Of a stretch of DNA of 64,000 nt, positions 13,087 through 24,734 are shown piece by piece. The notes beneath the pieces were generated by a model, which worked only from the letters and a program-made list of their open reading frames with translations, ran no database searches and had not been told where the DNA came from. The stretch lies in contig VUYV01000046.1 of the NCBI GenBank assembly GCA_008711295.1, positions 4,587,489-4,651,488 of the forward strand, given 5' to 3'. Position 1 is the stretch's first letter. Each line of letters starts with the position of its first letter. This DNA comes from Anarhynchus alexandrinus (taxonomy: Eukaryota; Chordata; Aves; Charadriiformes; Charadriidae). Made by a program: the position numbers and the translations under genes.

Positions 13087-13464
13087 NNNNNNNNNNNNNN
13101 NNNNNNNNNNNNNNNNNNNNNNNNNNNNNNNNNNNNNNNNNNNNNNNNNNNNNNNNNNNNNNNNNNNNNNNNNNNNNNNNNNNNNNNNNNNNNNNNNNNN
13201 NNNNNNNNNNNNNNNNNNNNNNNNNNNNNNNNNNNNNNNNNNNNNNNNNNNNNNNNNNNNNNNNNNNNNNNNNNNNNNNNNNNNNNNNNNNNNNNNNNNN
13301 NNNNNNNNNNNNNNNNNNNNNNNNNNNNNNNNNNNNNNNNNNNNNNNNNNNNNNNNNNNNNNNNNNNNNNNNNNNNNNNNNNNNNNNNNNNNNNNNNNNN
13401 NNNNNNNNNNNNNNNNNNNNNNNNNNNNNNNNNNNNNNNNNNNNNNNNNNNNNNNNNNNNNNNN
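13087..13464. other. Assembly gap (378 N)
   Basis: An unbroken run of N. Any translation across it is meaningless. It sits inside the CpG-rich block and is followed at once by 15 T and an ATT-rich run. Confidence 0.99.
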
Positions 13465-13496
13465 TTTTTTTTTTTTTTTAATAATTATTATTATTG
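13465..13496. repeat. T15 plus (ATT)n low-complexity at the gap edge
   Basis: Fifteen T then ATT-type repeats directly after the last N. Homopolymer sequence like this is a common reason for a contig to end. Confidence 0.85.
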
Positions 13497-13691
13497 AGAA
13501 GCAGGGGGTGGCCCCGGCGCTGGCGGAGCTTGCAGCATCCTCCGGCGGGTGCCCCGGCACTCGGGAACGGGAGAGGCTTCGCTTCATCCAGCCGGGATTT
13601 CCCCGGTGGAGGGGGGCAGAGGGAGAGGCTGAGGGTGCCGCGGTGGGCTCCGGAGCGGGACGCACCTCCGGACGATGCCGGTGTAGCGGGA

Positions 13692-13719
13692 CACCCCCCT
13701 ACCCCCCCTACCCCCGCAG
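13692..13719 (-). other. G-quadruplex-prone tract (C-rich on plus strand)
   Basis: Three runs of 6, 7 and 5 C separated by TA. On the minus strand this gives long G runs, and the 7-G run can supply two G-triplets. The tract ends in GCAG and could equally be read as the polypyrimidine tract of a 3' splice site on the plus strand. Confidence 0.5.
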
Positions 13720-13850
13720 GCTGCCTGCCCCACGGCATCCCCCGCTCCACGGGGGACCGGTCCTGCCCCGTGCCCTGCGTGGCGGAGCCGCTCTGCTGCA
13801 GGGTGGGGAGCAGCGGGAGGGACCAGCCAGGCGGAGTCCTGCACCCTGAT

Positions 13851-16800
13851 TTTCTTTTTTATGGTGGTATTAATTTTTTTTTTTTTTCCCCTTGGGTAGA
13901 CTGTGCAGCGAGAGAGGAAAGCCAGTGTTACTCCGTTGGAGGGGCAAAAAGCAGACTAGGTGTCTTAGGTACCTCCTCGCACATCTCTGCTTGCAGAATT
14001 AATTTCCAGTGGAGTATAAATAACTAATCTTCAAAGTCAGCGGTTTGGTTGTTAGGTGTGTTTTTATTGCACTTGATATATTTACCTCTATAGCAAACAT
14101 ACATCCCAGGTCCTTACTGTGATTGATTTTTAGTCTTGGCATAAATGAAAACAAACTGGGAAGAATTGCCTTGATGCATAATTACTCGTTTGAGACACAC
14201 AAGATTTTTCAACTCTTTGTAACGGTTGGGCTTGTATGTGTCCAATACACTGAAATAACTCATTCATATAATTGTAAGTCTGAATTATATATTTGCCTAC
14301 TGGGCACACATGTTAAAGGAAAAACCTCCCTAATTATGGATCTTTCAGAGAGATTGGAAGGGTGACAAAGCCCTTGTAATCTTTTGGGTCAATTTTCATA
14401 AGCTCCGAAAGCTCTCTTTGAAAAGGAAATTAAATTTCAGTGTGGAAAAGAGACAGGAAATTCAAGGATATAAAAAAGAAAGTCCCTATTCTACTTTGAT
14501 CCTGTCCTCAGGAGTTCGTTTACATCGGTGCTGTTCAGTGACATAAGCGAAAATGAAGAGTCGCCTTTAACTGGAGTCTTCCTGCCTCTTGGCAGTTCGG
14601 AAGATACTCAATTAGCAGCACACTCCTCCTGTATATTATTTACGCGGTTTTAGCTGGAGGGGTGTCTCCATGGGAAGCATCTGCTTGGAAATATTTGGAT
14701 CGCTACATCCATAGTGTCCCATGCGATCCATGCCAGCCAGTGCCTTCTGCAGTCGATAATGTTTACCCCTCCTCAATTTTTACGGCTCAATCCAAAGCCG
14801 GCGGTGCTCTGCCCACTGTTCATAGTGCCTCGAAAGAGCTGCTCTCGTGTTAGAAGAAGTTGGGGTTGGCCCTGGGTCCTCTTTCCTGCTTTTGGCAACG
14901 GCAGGATGGTTATCTGCAGGGCAGGGCTGCACTTGAGGTCCTCGCTGGGCTCATCTGGGAACCTGACGGTTTTTAATCTGTTTGAACACATGTTCAGGCT
15001 GTGACCGGGGGTGGAGGAGGGAACGGTTGGATGTGAATAAAAAAGGTGGATTTGTTTATTAGTTAAAGGCACTTGTTTTCTTGATTATCCCGGAAACAAC
15101 AAAACCCCTGCATAGGTCTATGGTGAACTTGGCGCTCTGTTCCTCTGCCAGTTTCTCGCTTGATTTTCTCTATTTTGGTGCTGCTGTAGGATAACATTTC
15201 AGCGGCAGCAGGTTTAAATCCTGTGCCTCAACAAAGTCCTGCTCCACGCTCCTGCCAAGCCAGCTTTAAAGCTACCACTGGATTTTTAAAGTACACTTCT
15301 GTTTAATACACATTTATTTTACCTTTCTGCTAGCAGCATGTAAAAGCATAGTCTCTGAAAGAGCAAAAGATGAAAAAAATCCAATTCCTTATTCTTTTTG
15401 CACACTTGGTGCAAAGTCTGATTGTACAGCGGAGACAGCGAGTTGCCCTGTTTGTAGGAATTTTTCACACATCCCGGTCAGAACAGAACTTGCAGCCTTG
15501 TTTGCAGTTTTTCTTCCAGACTTGATAATATTAATAACGGCGATGGCATCTCAACTGAGGAAGGTAGCTTTTAAAACTAAACATCATTTTATATAAGGCT
15601 TTGTATCTGCTTATCAATTTGCTTTTCTGTTTATGTAAAACCAGGAGTAATTTGAGGGGAAATTAGGGTCATGCTGATGGCAGTTCCATTTTTTAGGTTA
15701 TAATAGCATGTTTTATGCCAAGTGCATTGCAAATGCTGCTGTTACAGGATAGTAGTAATATGTTTTTATTAGGAGCTTCTTTTAGAAGTTGTTTCAAAAG
15801 TGTGGTGAAGCAGAAATGTGCTTTTAAAAGCAAAGGAGTAAGAGCAAATCCAGCTCCATAGCATATTTCAAGTGTTGTTAATCCCACCACCTGGTGGAGC
15901 TTTTTGTGGCACTGGCTGAGGGAACTCTGAATAAGAATACATTTTTTTTGTCTTGTTTCAACACTGTCAGACGCTACATATAGAGTTTCTTTAACTTTTT
16001 TCTTTCTCATAGCACGCAATTAATTTTCTATATCCTATCCTATACTTTGCAGAAGGCAGCATAGGGCTGTCGGTGTCTTGTCTGAAACAGCACTCGTCTG
16101 TATAGATGAATCGGTGAAGTGGGAGATAAATTTCTTCCTTCCTGTCCCTGTCTTTCCCTCGCAACGCACTTTTTTCTTTTTTTTCAAAGGCAATACGATG
16201 CTGGCGTAGAGCATGACTGTAACCTGGGCACTCAGAAGCTATTTGTTTTCACCTAGAAGCACTTCTTAAGTGGAAGAATTATTTTTAATAGCCAGCCCCT
16301 CTTCCAAGATATTCTGACGAAACCTTTCGGTGCAAGCTCAGTTCGCTTTGTACTAATAATTTTGATATAAAGATTGCTATAAAATGTTTGCTAAACAGCT
16401 TGCGCATAATCAAGCTTGCAAAGAGAAGAAGCAGCCGTGGTTTTGACTGCTCTGAGATTATTGGTATGGTTTAAAACATGGGTGTAAATTCAACTGGGTA
16501 AGGCAAAGTGTGGCAGAGATACCTTTGCCCCTCTCTGAAGTATGTTGCCCTGCCTAACTGCATCAAAGCCTTTCTGGCGTGTTTGTATTATGCCTAACAA
16601 CTACTAGATGAAAATCTGAGTAAGTCAGAGGTATGTAAGTTAAAAATAACCTTAGAACCCTCACACCTCAGAGTGGAATTACTTTAAACGGTGAGAAGTT
16701 TCCTTGTCCCGTACGGATGGCTCCTGAGAACTATGACTAATGCAAGAGACCCAAACTTGCAGAAAAATTGACATTGTAAATGTTTATGTTATTCTTATCG

Positions 16801-17284
16801 CCAGAGTGCCTGTGTCGGCAGAGAACAGACTAACGGAGGCTTCAGCTAGCCTGGGAAGGTGGTAGCTCCCATCTGCCTCTCGAGTCCTGGCGGGCACGGT
16901 ATGCCTGGTCCCACCGGTGAGACGGATAAATGCCTTTGCAGCCCATCCAGAGCAGGTCTGTGTCCCTCCCCGGGCTAGCCTGGTGTTTGAAGATCGGTTC
17001 AACTCATTGCCCAGTAGGTATCTGCTCCAGGGAGCTGTGAATGACCTACCAGGCTTCAGGGATCTTTGCTTCTTAACCATAGTCACTTAGTGGCATTTGG
17101 ACTGCCCTGAACTGTCTGTCTTGGCCTTCTGGAGCTGGTCCAGAAAGATGTGAGTCTCTGTCTCCTTGTGTCATATTTGGGACTCCGGAAAGGTGGCTTT
17201 GATGTCTAGGGCATCTCCAGTGGCATCTGAAACCTGTGTTTGGCAACTGAATTGACGCTGTAGGAGCTAGATGTGCTTTCTGGG
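13851..17284. other. Unique DNA, no gene recognised
   Basis: It has a T-rich run at about 13874-13890. The part at 16250-16450 is AT-rich and non-repetitive. Frames reach 108 codons (minus strand, 15693-16019) with no known motif. A T-arm-like hairpin at 15208-15224 lacks the rest of a tRNA. Confidence 0.55.
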
Positions 17285-17392
17285 GACTAACCTTTACCTT
17301 ATGGAATAGATAACGTTATCAACATAAGTGGCCTCTCTGACTAACCTTTACCTTATGAAATAGATAACGTTATCAACGTAAGTGGCCTCTCT
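17285..17392. repeat. 54-bp tandem duplication, two units, each with a 12-bp palindrome
   Basis: Unit 1 (17285-17338) and unit 2 (17339-17392) abut exactly and differ at only two positions (GGAAT/GAAAT and AACATA/AACGTA). Each carries the perfect palindrome GATAACGTTATC (17309-17320 and 17363-17374). The second difference creates a CpG in unit 2. High identity with no intervening base indicates a recent local duplication. Confidence 0.97.
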
Positions 17393-18555
17393 TTAGGAGG
17401 TAAGTTTGTTAGGGGTTGTCTCCTACCTCATGTAACTCCTCTTGTTCCGATAAGGCTCTGGCCCACCCTTGCACTCATTGACAGCGGTCACAGAGAAACT
17501 GCCGTCACCCTTCTGGTCACCTTTCCCACTCTTACCCCAACCTCCTCTTTCCACTGGTGCTGAGCGTCACGTGCTCTGACTTGTAAGTAGCAAACTCAAG
17601 TCACTTTGTGGAAAATGTCCTATAAAGCTTTGAAAAGCTCCTGTAAGTCAGAACTACACAACACCCACCGCTGTGAAATAGCCGTGGAGTGTGAAAAATG
17701 GGGGGCCTTGGGGGACAGGGAGCTCTTGTTGAAAGAAACTCCCAGTAGCATCAGTAGAAGCTTCCTCTGAAGCGTGAGTTAAGATTAGGGATGTCATCAA
17801 TTGTAAAGACTGTAGTAATTGTTAAAATGCAATTCTGGAGGGAAAGGAGGGCGGAAAGCAATTTGTTCCTGGCTCTGCTGGGCTTTGAAGTGCTCTCGAT
17901 TAAGTTGCTTCATCTGGACTGACGTGCGCGTCCTTCCTCTGGGAGAAGATGACTTGTGCCCTGCGTACGAGACGACAAACCATTTGGGCAGACAAGAAAT
18001 CTGTAAACCTCGTAAAATGACAGCTGTTTCTGGCGGCCGATCGCTGGGTGTCGCAGAGTGCAAAAGGGGCACAATGTAAATGGTTGGATCTTACATCTGG
18101 TGACAAACGTTTGAAGTGTAGCTTTCTTGCTCTGAGGACATCGTCTCAATACAGCCTTTGTTTTTTGTAGTAGCTTTTCCGTTTCTTTGGAAGTCCTTTC
18201 TCCCAACACTAGTGTTTGATGCAGGCTCAGCCCTCCGTAGCTTTCCGCCCCAAAGGGTTTGAGTGAAGGAGGAGGGACTGGCTGTGGTCGGAGCCACAGG
18301 GTCTAAACATGACCTTCCCCACCTTCTTGGTGCCTGACACAGGACTGCTGCTGGCACGGAGGTGACCACATGTACTCTGGGTATCCCTAAAACTCCCCTG
18401 AGCCAAATCAGTCCTTATCCATCCCTTTGGAGGATCATACTGCAGAGCAAAAACTGGCACAGTGAAGCTAAGGTATTAAATTGGATGCAATTTTAAAATG
18501 TCTCTGGACTAGATAATTGCTGCTGACATTTTCCCAGAATCAGTAGATTCTTCAA

Positions 18556-18582
18556 TTTTTTTTTAATTTTTTTTTTTTTAGC
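18556..18582. repeat. T-rich low-complexity tract
   Basis: Two T runs separated by AA. Confidence 0.85.
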
Positions 18583-19172
18583 TGCGGTACACCAACACAA
18601 AACAAAGGTTGTTCTTTTTAAAGGACACTACATTCTTTCTGGAGTCTGGATCTTCAATCAATGGCTTAATCTTACATATCTGAAATGCTGTGTGTGCTGA
18701 CACATCACAGTGCTGTACCAGCTCGACAAAGAAATCTAATTCTATCAAATCTGCCAGCTCAGTTAATATGACCCTGCCAGGGAAGCTTAAGGCGTCACCT
18801 CCATTTCTTTTTAGGTAGGAATCAGATTCCCTATCTCCAGCTCAAATTAAATGCACGCTACATGTGGCCAGATTTGGATTTTGGGGGTTTTTTTAAGGTA
18901 CTTACTGGTTTGAGTCCTACAGAAAGTCCTTCTTTGGGACTAATCTTGAAGCAGAGACCCATGTTACTTCATCCTGAGACTTCTACAAAGTCATATGTAA
19001 AGAATGGCACAGGGATACCTGTGACTTGAATCGGAGCTGGTCTTACAGTATGTGTCTCTTTTATGACACCCTACAGTGCATTTGAAGCTGTCAGTTAGGG
19101 TGTGATAAGGGCATCCATGCCTGTATCTTAAATTCCTTTAGTCTGATGGGTTACGGGGATGCCTTTTACATG

Positions 19173-19207
19173 ACCTGCCCTTGGGCAGGTATACAGGCTG
19201 CAGCCTG
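19173..19207. repeat. Chain of three touching palindromes
   Basis: 19173-19190 is an inverted repeat with 8-bp perfect arms and a 2-nt spacer (ACCTGCCC/GGGCAGGT). 19189-19194 is GTATAC. 19194-19207 is the perfect 14-bp palindrome CAGGCTGCAGCCTG. They share end bases. Confidence 0.9.
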
Positions 19208-20163
19208 CATTAGGGCCAGACTTAAGCTGCTAACCCTGCTGCTCCATGCATCTAATGCTTTCGTCTACTAGATCTTGATTTAAATCAGTTTGTGCAGATG
19301 GTCTGACTTAGGGTTTTTTTGTGACAAAACTGAGAAAAGTATTTATTTACATTGAATCGAAGCAAACCTTAATTAAACAAAGGCAGGTCAAGATAATTAT
19401 GGGTTTGATCAAGTGAGGCATTCTTGCTTTTTGGTGTACTTAAGCTTAATTCCAGGTCCATTTCAAACTTTCAGGTAGTCAAAATTACTCATTTTGAAAG
19501 AGCCAAGAAGAAAGTTTGCCTTCAGAAATGTCAGACTGATTCCGCTGAATTTGACGCGACCCCCATCGAGACAGTTTATGTCGGCCGGTGGCAATACTGA
19601 TATTATACCTGAGTTTAGGTTTTTGTTTCTTGTCTCTTTGAAACTATTTTTGTACTGAAGTTACTATTCTTCAGAAGGTTCACCCAGTTTTTCTCTTCAG
19701 GGGCAATTCTGTGCATTTCAAGTAAAGAAAGCGTCTCTCCTGTTTCTCTCTCTGATGCCTATTAGAAGAATTAGAAATCTTTCTTCTTGATCCCTCTCTT
19801 CTCTTTCCCCCTCCCACACCCTCTGCTTTTCCCCTTCAGATAAAATTTGCTCTTGTTGAGAAGCGATGAGTGTATGATCAGGTCTCCTGTGGCTTCACTC
19901 TGCGTCTTACAAACAGACCTGCTGCTCTTTCCGAACAGTTGCCTTAGTTCTAGCCTGAAAATTCACCCTGAAAAGTAAAAATGAACTTTTGCTTGCCCTG
20001 CGTCCTGTTAACAAAAGTTCAGCCTCAAACTTCAAATGTTAACGCTGAGGGCTACCTAAAATCTCTGGGTGATCATGTGGTAGCACCGGTGGAAACACAA
20101 AGCAGGTGGATACTAAGTATGCAGGCAGAACATGGAGGCACGTACAGCTGAGAATGCCGTAAC

Positions 20164-20458
20164 AGAATCACAGAATGGTCAGGGTTGGAAGGGACCTCTG
20201 GAGATCATCTAGTTCAACCCCCCTGCCCGAGCAGGGTCACCTACGGCAGTTGCACAAGACGCCGTCCAGGCGGGTTTTGAATGTCTCCAGAGTGGGAGAC
20301 TCCACCACCTCTCTGGGCAGCCTGTGCCAGTGCTCTGCCACCCTCACAGGAAAGAAGTTCCTCCTCATGTTTAGATGGAACTTCCTATGTTCAAGTTTGT
20401 GCTCGTTATCTCTTGTCCTATCACTGGGCGCCACCGAAAAAAGACTGTTCCCATCCCC
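20164..20458 (-). mobile_element. CR1 LINE 3' fragment (antisense)
   Basis: The plus strand begins with the reversed tail 'agaatcacagaatgg' and runs through the reversed 3' UTR into the ORF2 C-terminus. On the minus strand the frame at 20237-20434 has the blocks [23 protein letters not shown] and [19 protein letters not shown]. Homology stops near 20458. The 3' UTR differs from the plus-strand copies here ('ctctggagatcatctag' type), so it is another subfamily. No catalytic part remains. Confidence 0.94.
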
Positions 20459-22110
20459 TTTGCAATGAAGTTATGCAAGTTATGCTGAAGTTCTTTCTCA
20501 TGCTCTGGAGATTATGCAGTAATGGTAAGATGGAAATGCAAAAAAAAATTGCATTAGCTTTTCTAAAAAGTTAGTAGATGCTTGCAAAAACTTCTCTTGC
20601 TTAGGAAGGCAATATTCAAATGTAAACTGGCTTCTATAAAATATCATATGGAAATCAAAGTCCTCTTTTATGGTGCTAAGAGGAGGAAAACAGTTTGGAA
20701 GGGTAGTGTGGGCATGCTTTATAAATTTGGCAAAAGGCAGTTCCTTTCTTTTGGGCTGCCAGAAATGCCTGTGGTGTGGCTTACCCGTGTAACTGGGGGC
20801 TCCGGATGGACTCACCGGGAGTGCCTGGGCAGGGGGCACAGCTGTAGAGCCAGAGGATACAGCTTTGCTTCAAGAGCTCATCTCCAGGTGCAAAACTTAC
20901 CTCCACTGACGTTATTCTGATGGCTGCAATGTGGTGATGTGAGGTGCCCATAGAAATACGAAGTGTGTGTGAGATACTGAGAGCTTCTTCAGAGCTTCAG
21001 GAAGAGTTTTCCTAATTTCATCTTCATTTCTCTCCTTCCTGAGTAGATACTGAAATGTCCTTCAGTCCTGCTGTTCTGGTACCCTTCTGTGGGTTTTGTC
21101 CCTCTTTTGCATGTATTCTTCCTGTCATCAGTCTTCCACAACTACTCCTTGCTAGAGGAGAACAGACTATCTCCATAGCTCCCACCACTCTGCTGTGCTT
21201 TGTTCTCTGCATGCCAAGGTCGGAGTGAACCAAGACATCAGGAGAGCCGGGGACACTTAAACTTTGCATCTGAGGGCAAACATATGGTGGTGAGAGGACA
21301 CACTTGTGGCTGAGAACCTGGAGTCGGCTTGGAGAGCTGAGCCGCGTCCCATCTCAGCTCTCTGCTCCCATCTTGCCAGCTGTAAATGGCAGTGTTTTGG
21401 TTTTCTGGAGGTTAAGTTCAGCCTGTAAAATGCATGGAGACTCCAGTAAAGGTACAAATGTTGCCCTTTTGGCCAACAGCTTGATTTTGAATCAGGAAAG
21501 TAAAAGGAAATCTTCAACCACATGGACAGAAGAGCTTTAGAGATGGGACGTTGGCTTTAGCGATTCATTGTCTGCCACTCCATGGAGTAGCGCAGTCATC
21601 AGAGATGTGCAAAGGCACTGCCAATGCAACAAAGACCACCTGTATTTCTGCTTTATCTACGACAATGAGGTCATCACCACAGTGCTGCAAGGATCGTGCA
21701 GTTTGGTGCTTTTTCCATGTGGCTGTTGGTGCGCTGCTTTTGCGTGCCTGGATCCTGAGACCTTGCAGGGGAACGTAAAGTGTCATTGACTCACCGTGGC
21801 TGTCGCAGCAGATTTTCTGTGAATATTGCAAAAATATGCAAAAATAGATACGCAAAATTAAAACCCGCTTCAGACCAGAAAGGATAGAGGAAAAGCCTGT
21901 ATGGTGGTAGCAGGATGTGTGAAATAGCCACGGCTACGCAGCTGTGATAAAACTGTGGGGACGCTGGAGCACAGCCGTCCCGTCAGCTCAGGCGGCCACT
22001 CCGTGAGCTTCCTAGGGCAGCGAGATGTATGGGCAGTCTGGGAGACAACCTAAGAAAGCAAACTCATTAAAAAGCATACTGATTGCAAACGAACTTTGCT
22101 CCAGAACACC
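20459..22110. other. Unique DNA, no gene recognised
   Basis: Frames up to 113 codons occur on both strands. No domain, repeat or RNA gene was recognised. Confidence 0.55.
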
Positions 22111-22592
22111 GGTCGTGGTTTAACCCTAACTGGCAATTAGGACCATGCGGCCGTTCACTCACTCCCCACTCTGCCCCCCAGTGGGGCAGGGGAGGAGAAC
22201 TCGGGGAAAAAAACGGAAACCTTGTGGGTTGAGAAAAGGACAGTTTAATAGAACAGTAATGGGAGAGAAGATAATAATAGCAATAAAAGAATATACAAAA
22301 TGACTGATGCAATACAATTGCTCACCACCCAGTGATCAATTCCTGCCCCCCGGCCAACCTCCATTTATGTACTGAGAATGATGTCTATGGTATGGAATAT
22401 TTCTTTGGCCAGCTTGTCCTGTCTATGCTCCCTCTCAGCTTCTATGGGAAGCTGAAAAAGTCCTTGACTTAATATAAGGATTACTTAGCAACAATAAAAC
22501 AATATGTGTTATCAACGTTGTTTTCACATGAAATCCAAAACACAGCAGCTATTAGGAAGAAAAGGAACTCTATCCCAGCTGAAACCAGGACA
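22111..22592 (-). mobile_element. Solo LTR of an avian endogenous retrovirus (antisense)
   Basis: The ends match an LTR I recognise as abundant in neoavian genomes. On the minus strand it begins at 22592 with TGTCCTGGTTTCAGCTGGGA and ends at 22111 with the 'GGGTTAAACCACGAC' terminus. The last base is C where CA is expected, so the terminal dinucleotide has mutated. On that strand there is a TATA-like ACATAAAT (22363-22370) and an ATTAAA polyadenylation signal (22244-22249) followed by the T-rich, CCCACA-type end region. No primer-binding site, gag, pol or env flanks it and no second LTR was found, so it is the product of LTR-LTR recombination. The flanks ACACC and CCACC could be a 5-bp target duplication with one change, which would suit an ERVL-like element. 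The class is not settled. Confidence 0.9.
22363..22370 (-). promoter_or_regulatory. TATA-like box of the solo LTR
   Basis: ACATAAAT on the minus strand, where related LTR copies carry a TATATAAA-type box. It would drive minus-strand transcription if still active. The change weakens it. Confidence 0.4.
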
Positions 22593-24461
22593 CCACCAGA
22601 TTAGGTTTGACAGAACTTGCTGAACTATATACATAGTTGTGTGCAATATTCCGGTGGTTTTTTGGCCTCTGAGAAACTGGAAGTGTTTCATTCACCTGTA
22701 GTGTATGTGCACTGTAAAATATTTGAGGACACTGGAGAACTGTGATGCATATTCCAGACTGAGGAAAAATGGGGTGATTACAAGTGGGAATTTCACTCAA
22801 GTTACAGCAAATAAATGTGACAGAAATAAAGACACTACTATGTTTTTAACGGTCCTTCAAAACCATGGAAGTTTTCAGAAAAAAAATAGATTGATCAATA
22901 TATATATTGGTCCTCCAAGTGATTTGACATAATGTTCACCGTTCAGACAGTTAAATCACACCAACCAGAGTCGGGTGTAAATGCTGAGTTAAGACACTGA
23001 TTTGTGCCCTACCCGGGCTTCTCCTCAAGCACTGTAGCTCTGGTGTGCAAAATGGTCAGTGCTTCAAACAGAAATAAGCCTCGAGCTGCTACATAAGTGG
23101 TTGGGCGGCCAAAGAGCGAAGGAGCAGGAGATGGATGCTGGCTGCTGAAAAAATACAAGGTTGTTGAAAAATACAAGGTGATACAGTAATTGCAGAAGCG
23201 GCTAAAACATTTGCTAGTAGCAATGAAACAAAGGAGTTCAGAATAAGTTGCCTCTGTGCAAGGCGAGAGTCTCCTGCCGATGCTGAGTTGAGTGTAAGTA
23301 TTAGCAGCGAATGTTGATATGTAATTGCAGTTCATTTTGGGATTTTTCTTAATAGGGCAAAAACTGGAGGTCTGGACAGAGGAGAATCGATAGGTTGGAA
23401 TTGCCATCCCGCTCCTCCGGAGGGGGTTGTCTCTGTTTCACAGAGCACCAGGGGAAGAGGCTGCTCGATTCTTCCTCTGCTGCCGGCGTAGGAGAGGGGC
23501 TGGTTTGTCATGCTTTGTTTCTGCTGGCTTAGAAGGAGGACACACGCTTTTCCTTTACCTGTAAAAGCTCTGGATGAAGAATGCTATTTAAAGCTGAAAT
23601 TTTACCAGATTAAGCCAGAAGTGCTCCATGTGTCACTGCCTCTATTGTTTCCTGGAGAAGAGCTTCCCCCATCCCAGTTTAGATAGTAACTCTTTGTCCC
23701 TGTGGCTTAAAATACCCAAGCCCTCTCTGTGGGGACTGTCATCACACTAATTGACAAACAATCCTAAGAAGTTTGCCCCATTTAAAGTTATTATTTTGGA
23801 AAAAAGGACCGTTGTCCTGTGGAAATAAGCCTGACCCAAGAGTTAGATGTTAGTGCAGCAGAAACCAATTCTTAGATCCTCCTCAGGCGAGCTGTCAGGG
23901 ACCCACACATCCAACTTTTCTTCTTTTGGTTGTGTGAATTCTTAAAGAAGCTTTGCTCAAAATGTCATTTCCCTGATTTATCTTACCACACGCAAACTTA
24001 GAGGTTCTCTGTATTTTATGAAAAAAAAAAAAACCCAGCACAGCTTCATTTTGGAAAATGGCATTTCATCAAGGTGTAACTCTCCCCTGAGGTTGTTCTC
24101 ACAGCCACTAACCACACTTTTGGCATGGCTCTGAATTTGGAAAAATAATACTATGAGTCTGGCTGCTCTCTGCCAGTAAAAACATTATGCCCTTACTGTC
24201 TTGCTTGGAAATTTACTGGCTGTGATACGCGGATGCAGAATATACCTGTGTGTGTCCTCAGTGAGGAGCTTCTCATGGAACAGCCTGAAGGTGGAACAAG
24301 AGACCCTGAGGCAACCTGCTGGGCTTCCTATGGGAGTTTCAGGCTTGCTTGGCAGAGTCGCACGCACCGAGGGTGGGATTACCAGGGTGGCGTGTAGCCC
24401 TTCCCACTCTCGGAAGAAACCACCTGGCTTTGCAAGACAGCTCTTCTGCAAGGTGGAACTT
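22593..24461. other. Unique DNA, no gene recognised
   Basis: The longest frame is 132 codons on the minus strand (23009-23407) with no known domain. There is a short A run near 24020-24033. Confidence 0.55.
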
Positions 24462-24734
24462 CATAGAATCATGGAATCATACAATGGTTTAAGTTGGAAG
24501 ACACCTTAAAGACCCTCTAGTTCCAACCCCCCTGCCATGGGCAGGGACACCTCCCACTAGACCAGGTTGCTCAAAGCCCCATCCAACCTGGCCTTGAACA
24601 CCTCAAGGGATGGGGCAGCCGCAGCTTCTCTGGGCAACCTGTTCCAGCGCCTCACCACCTTCAGAGTAAAGAATTTATTTCTAATACCTATTCTAAATCT
24701 CCCCTCTTTCAGTTTGAAGCCGTTTAAACTGGTG
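24462..24734 (-). mobile_element. CR1 LINE 3' fragment (antisense)
   Basis: It starts with a reversed tail ('atagaatcatgg'), continues through the reversed 3' UTR with the 'gccatgggcagggacacct' phrase, and enters the ORF2 C-terminus. On the minus strand the codons from about 24734 down to 24557 include FKLKEGRFRIGIRNKFF and [20 protein letters not shown], then the ORF2 stop after SNLV. Its 3' UTR is of the same type as the copies at 34815 and 37478. Homology ends near 24734. Confidence 0.94.

Larger units (their letters stand above)
12881..13850. promoter_or_regulatory. CpG-rich block interrupted by an assembly gap; candidate CpG-island promoter
   Basis: Both flanks of the gap (12881-13086 and 13498-13850) are GC-rich and dense in CpG, unlike the rest of the first 40 kb. 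The left flank has G runs at 12932-12960 and the right flank has three long C runs at 13692-13715. In bird genomes such GC-rich, G-quadruplex-prone tracts are often lost from assemblies and often carry promoters and first exons. A pyrimidine-rich tract ends in CAG at 13717-13719, a plausible 3' splice site. Several frames are open through the right flank (for example 13494-14027), but GC-rich DNA has few stops and no domain is visible. Promoter function is inferred from composition only. Confidence 0.45.
17393..20163. other. Unique DNA, no gene recognised
   Basis: It contains the T-rich run at 18556-18582 and the palindrome chain at 19173-19207. Frames reach about 99 codons on both strands near 17.8-18.4 kb without a recognisable domain. 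Confidence 0.55.

Noticed and set aside
12916..13849. Open frames of 149 to 288 codons across the CpG-rich block on both strands
   Set aside because: They consist largely of the N gap, where stops cannot be seen, and of GC-rich flanks where stops are rare. No domain is visible.
15208..15224. tRNA T-arm-like hairpin (GCAGG, 7-nt loop, CCTGT)
   Set aside because: No matching acceptor, D or anticodon arms lie upstream, and the loop lacks the TTCRA core of a B box.
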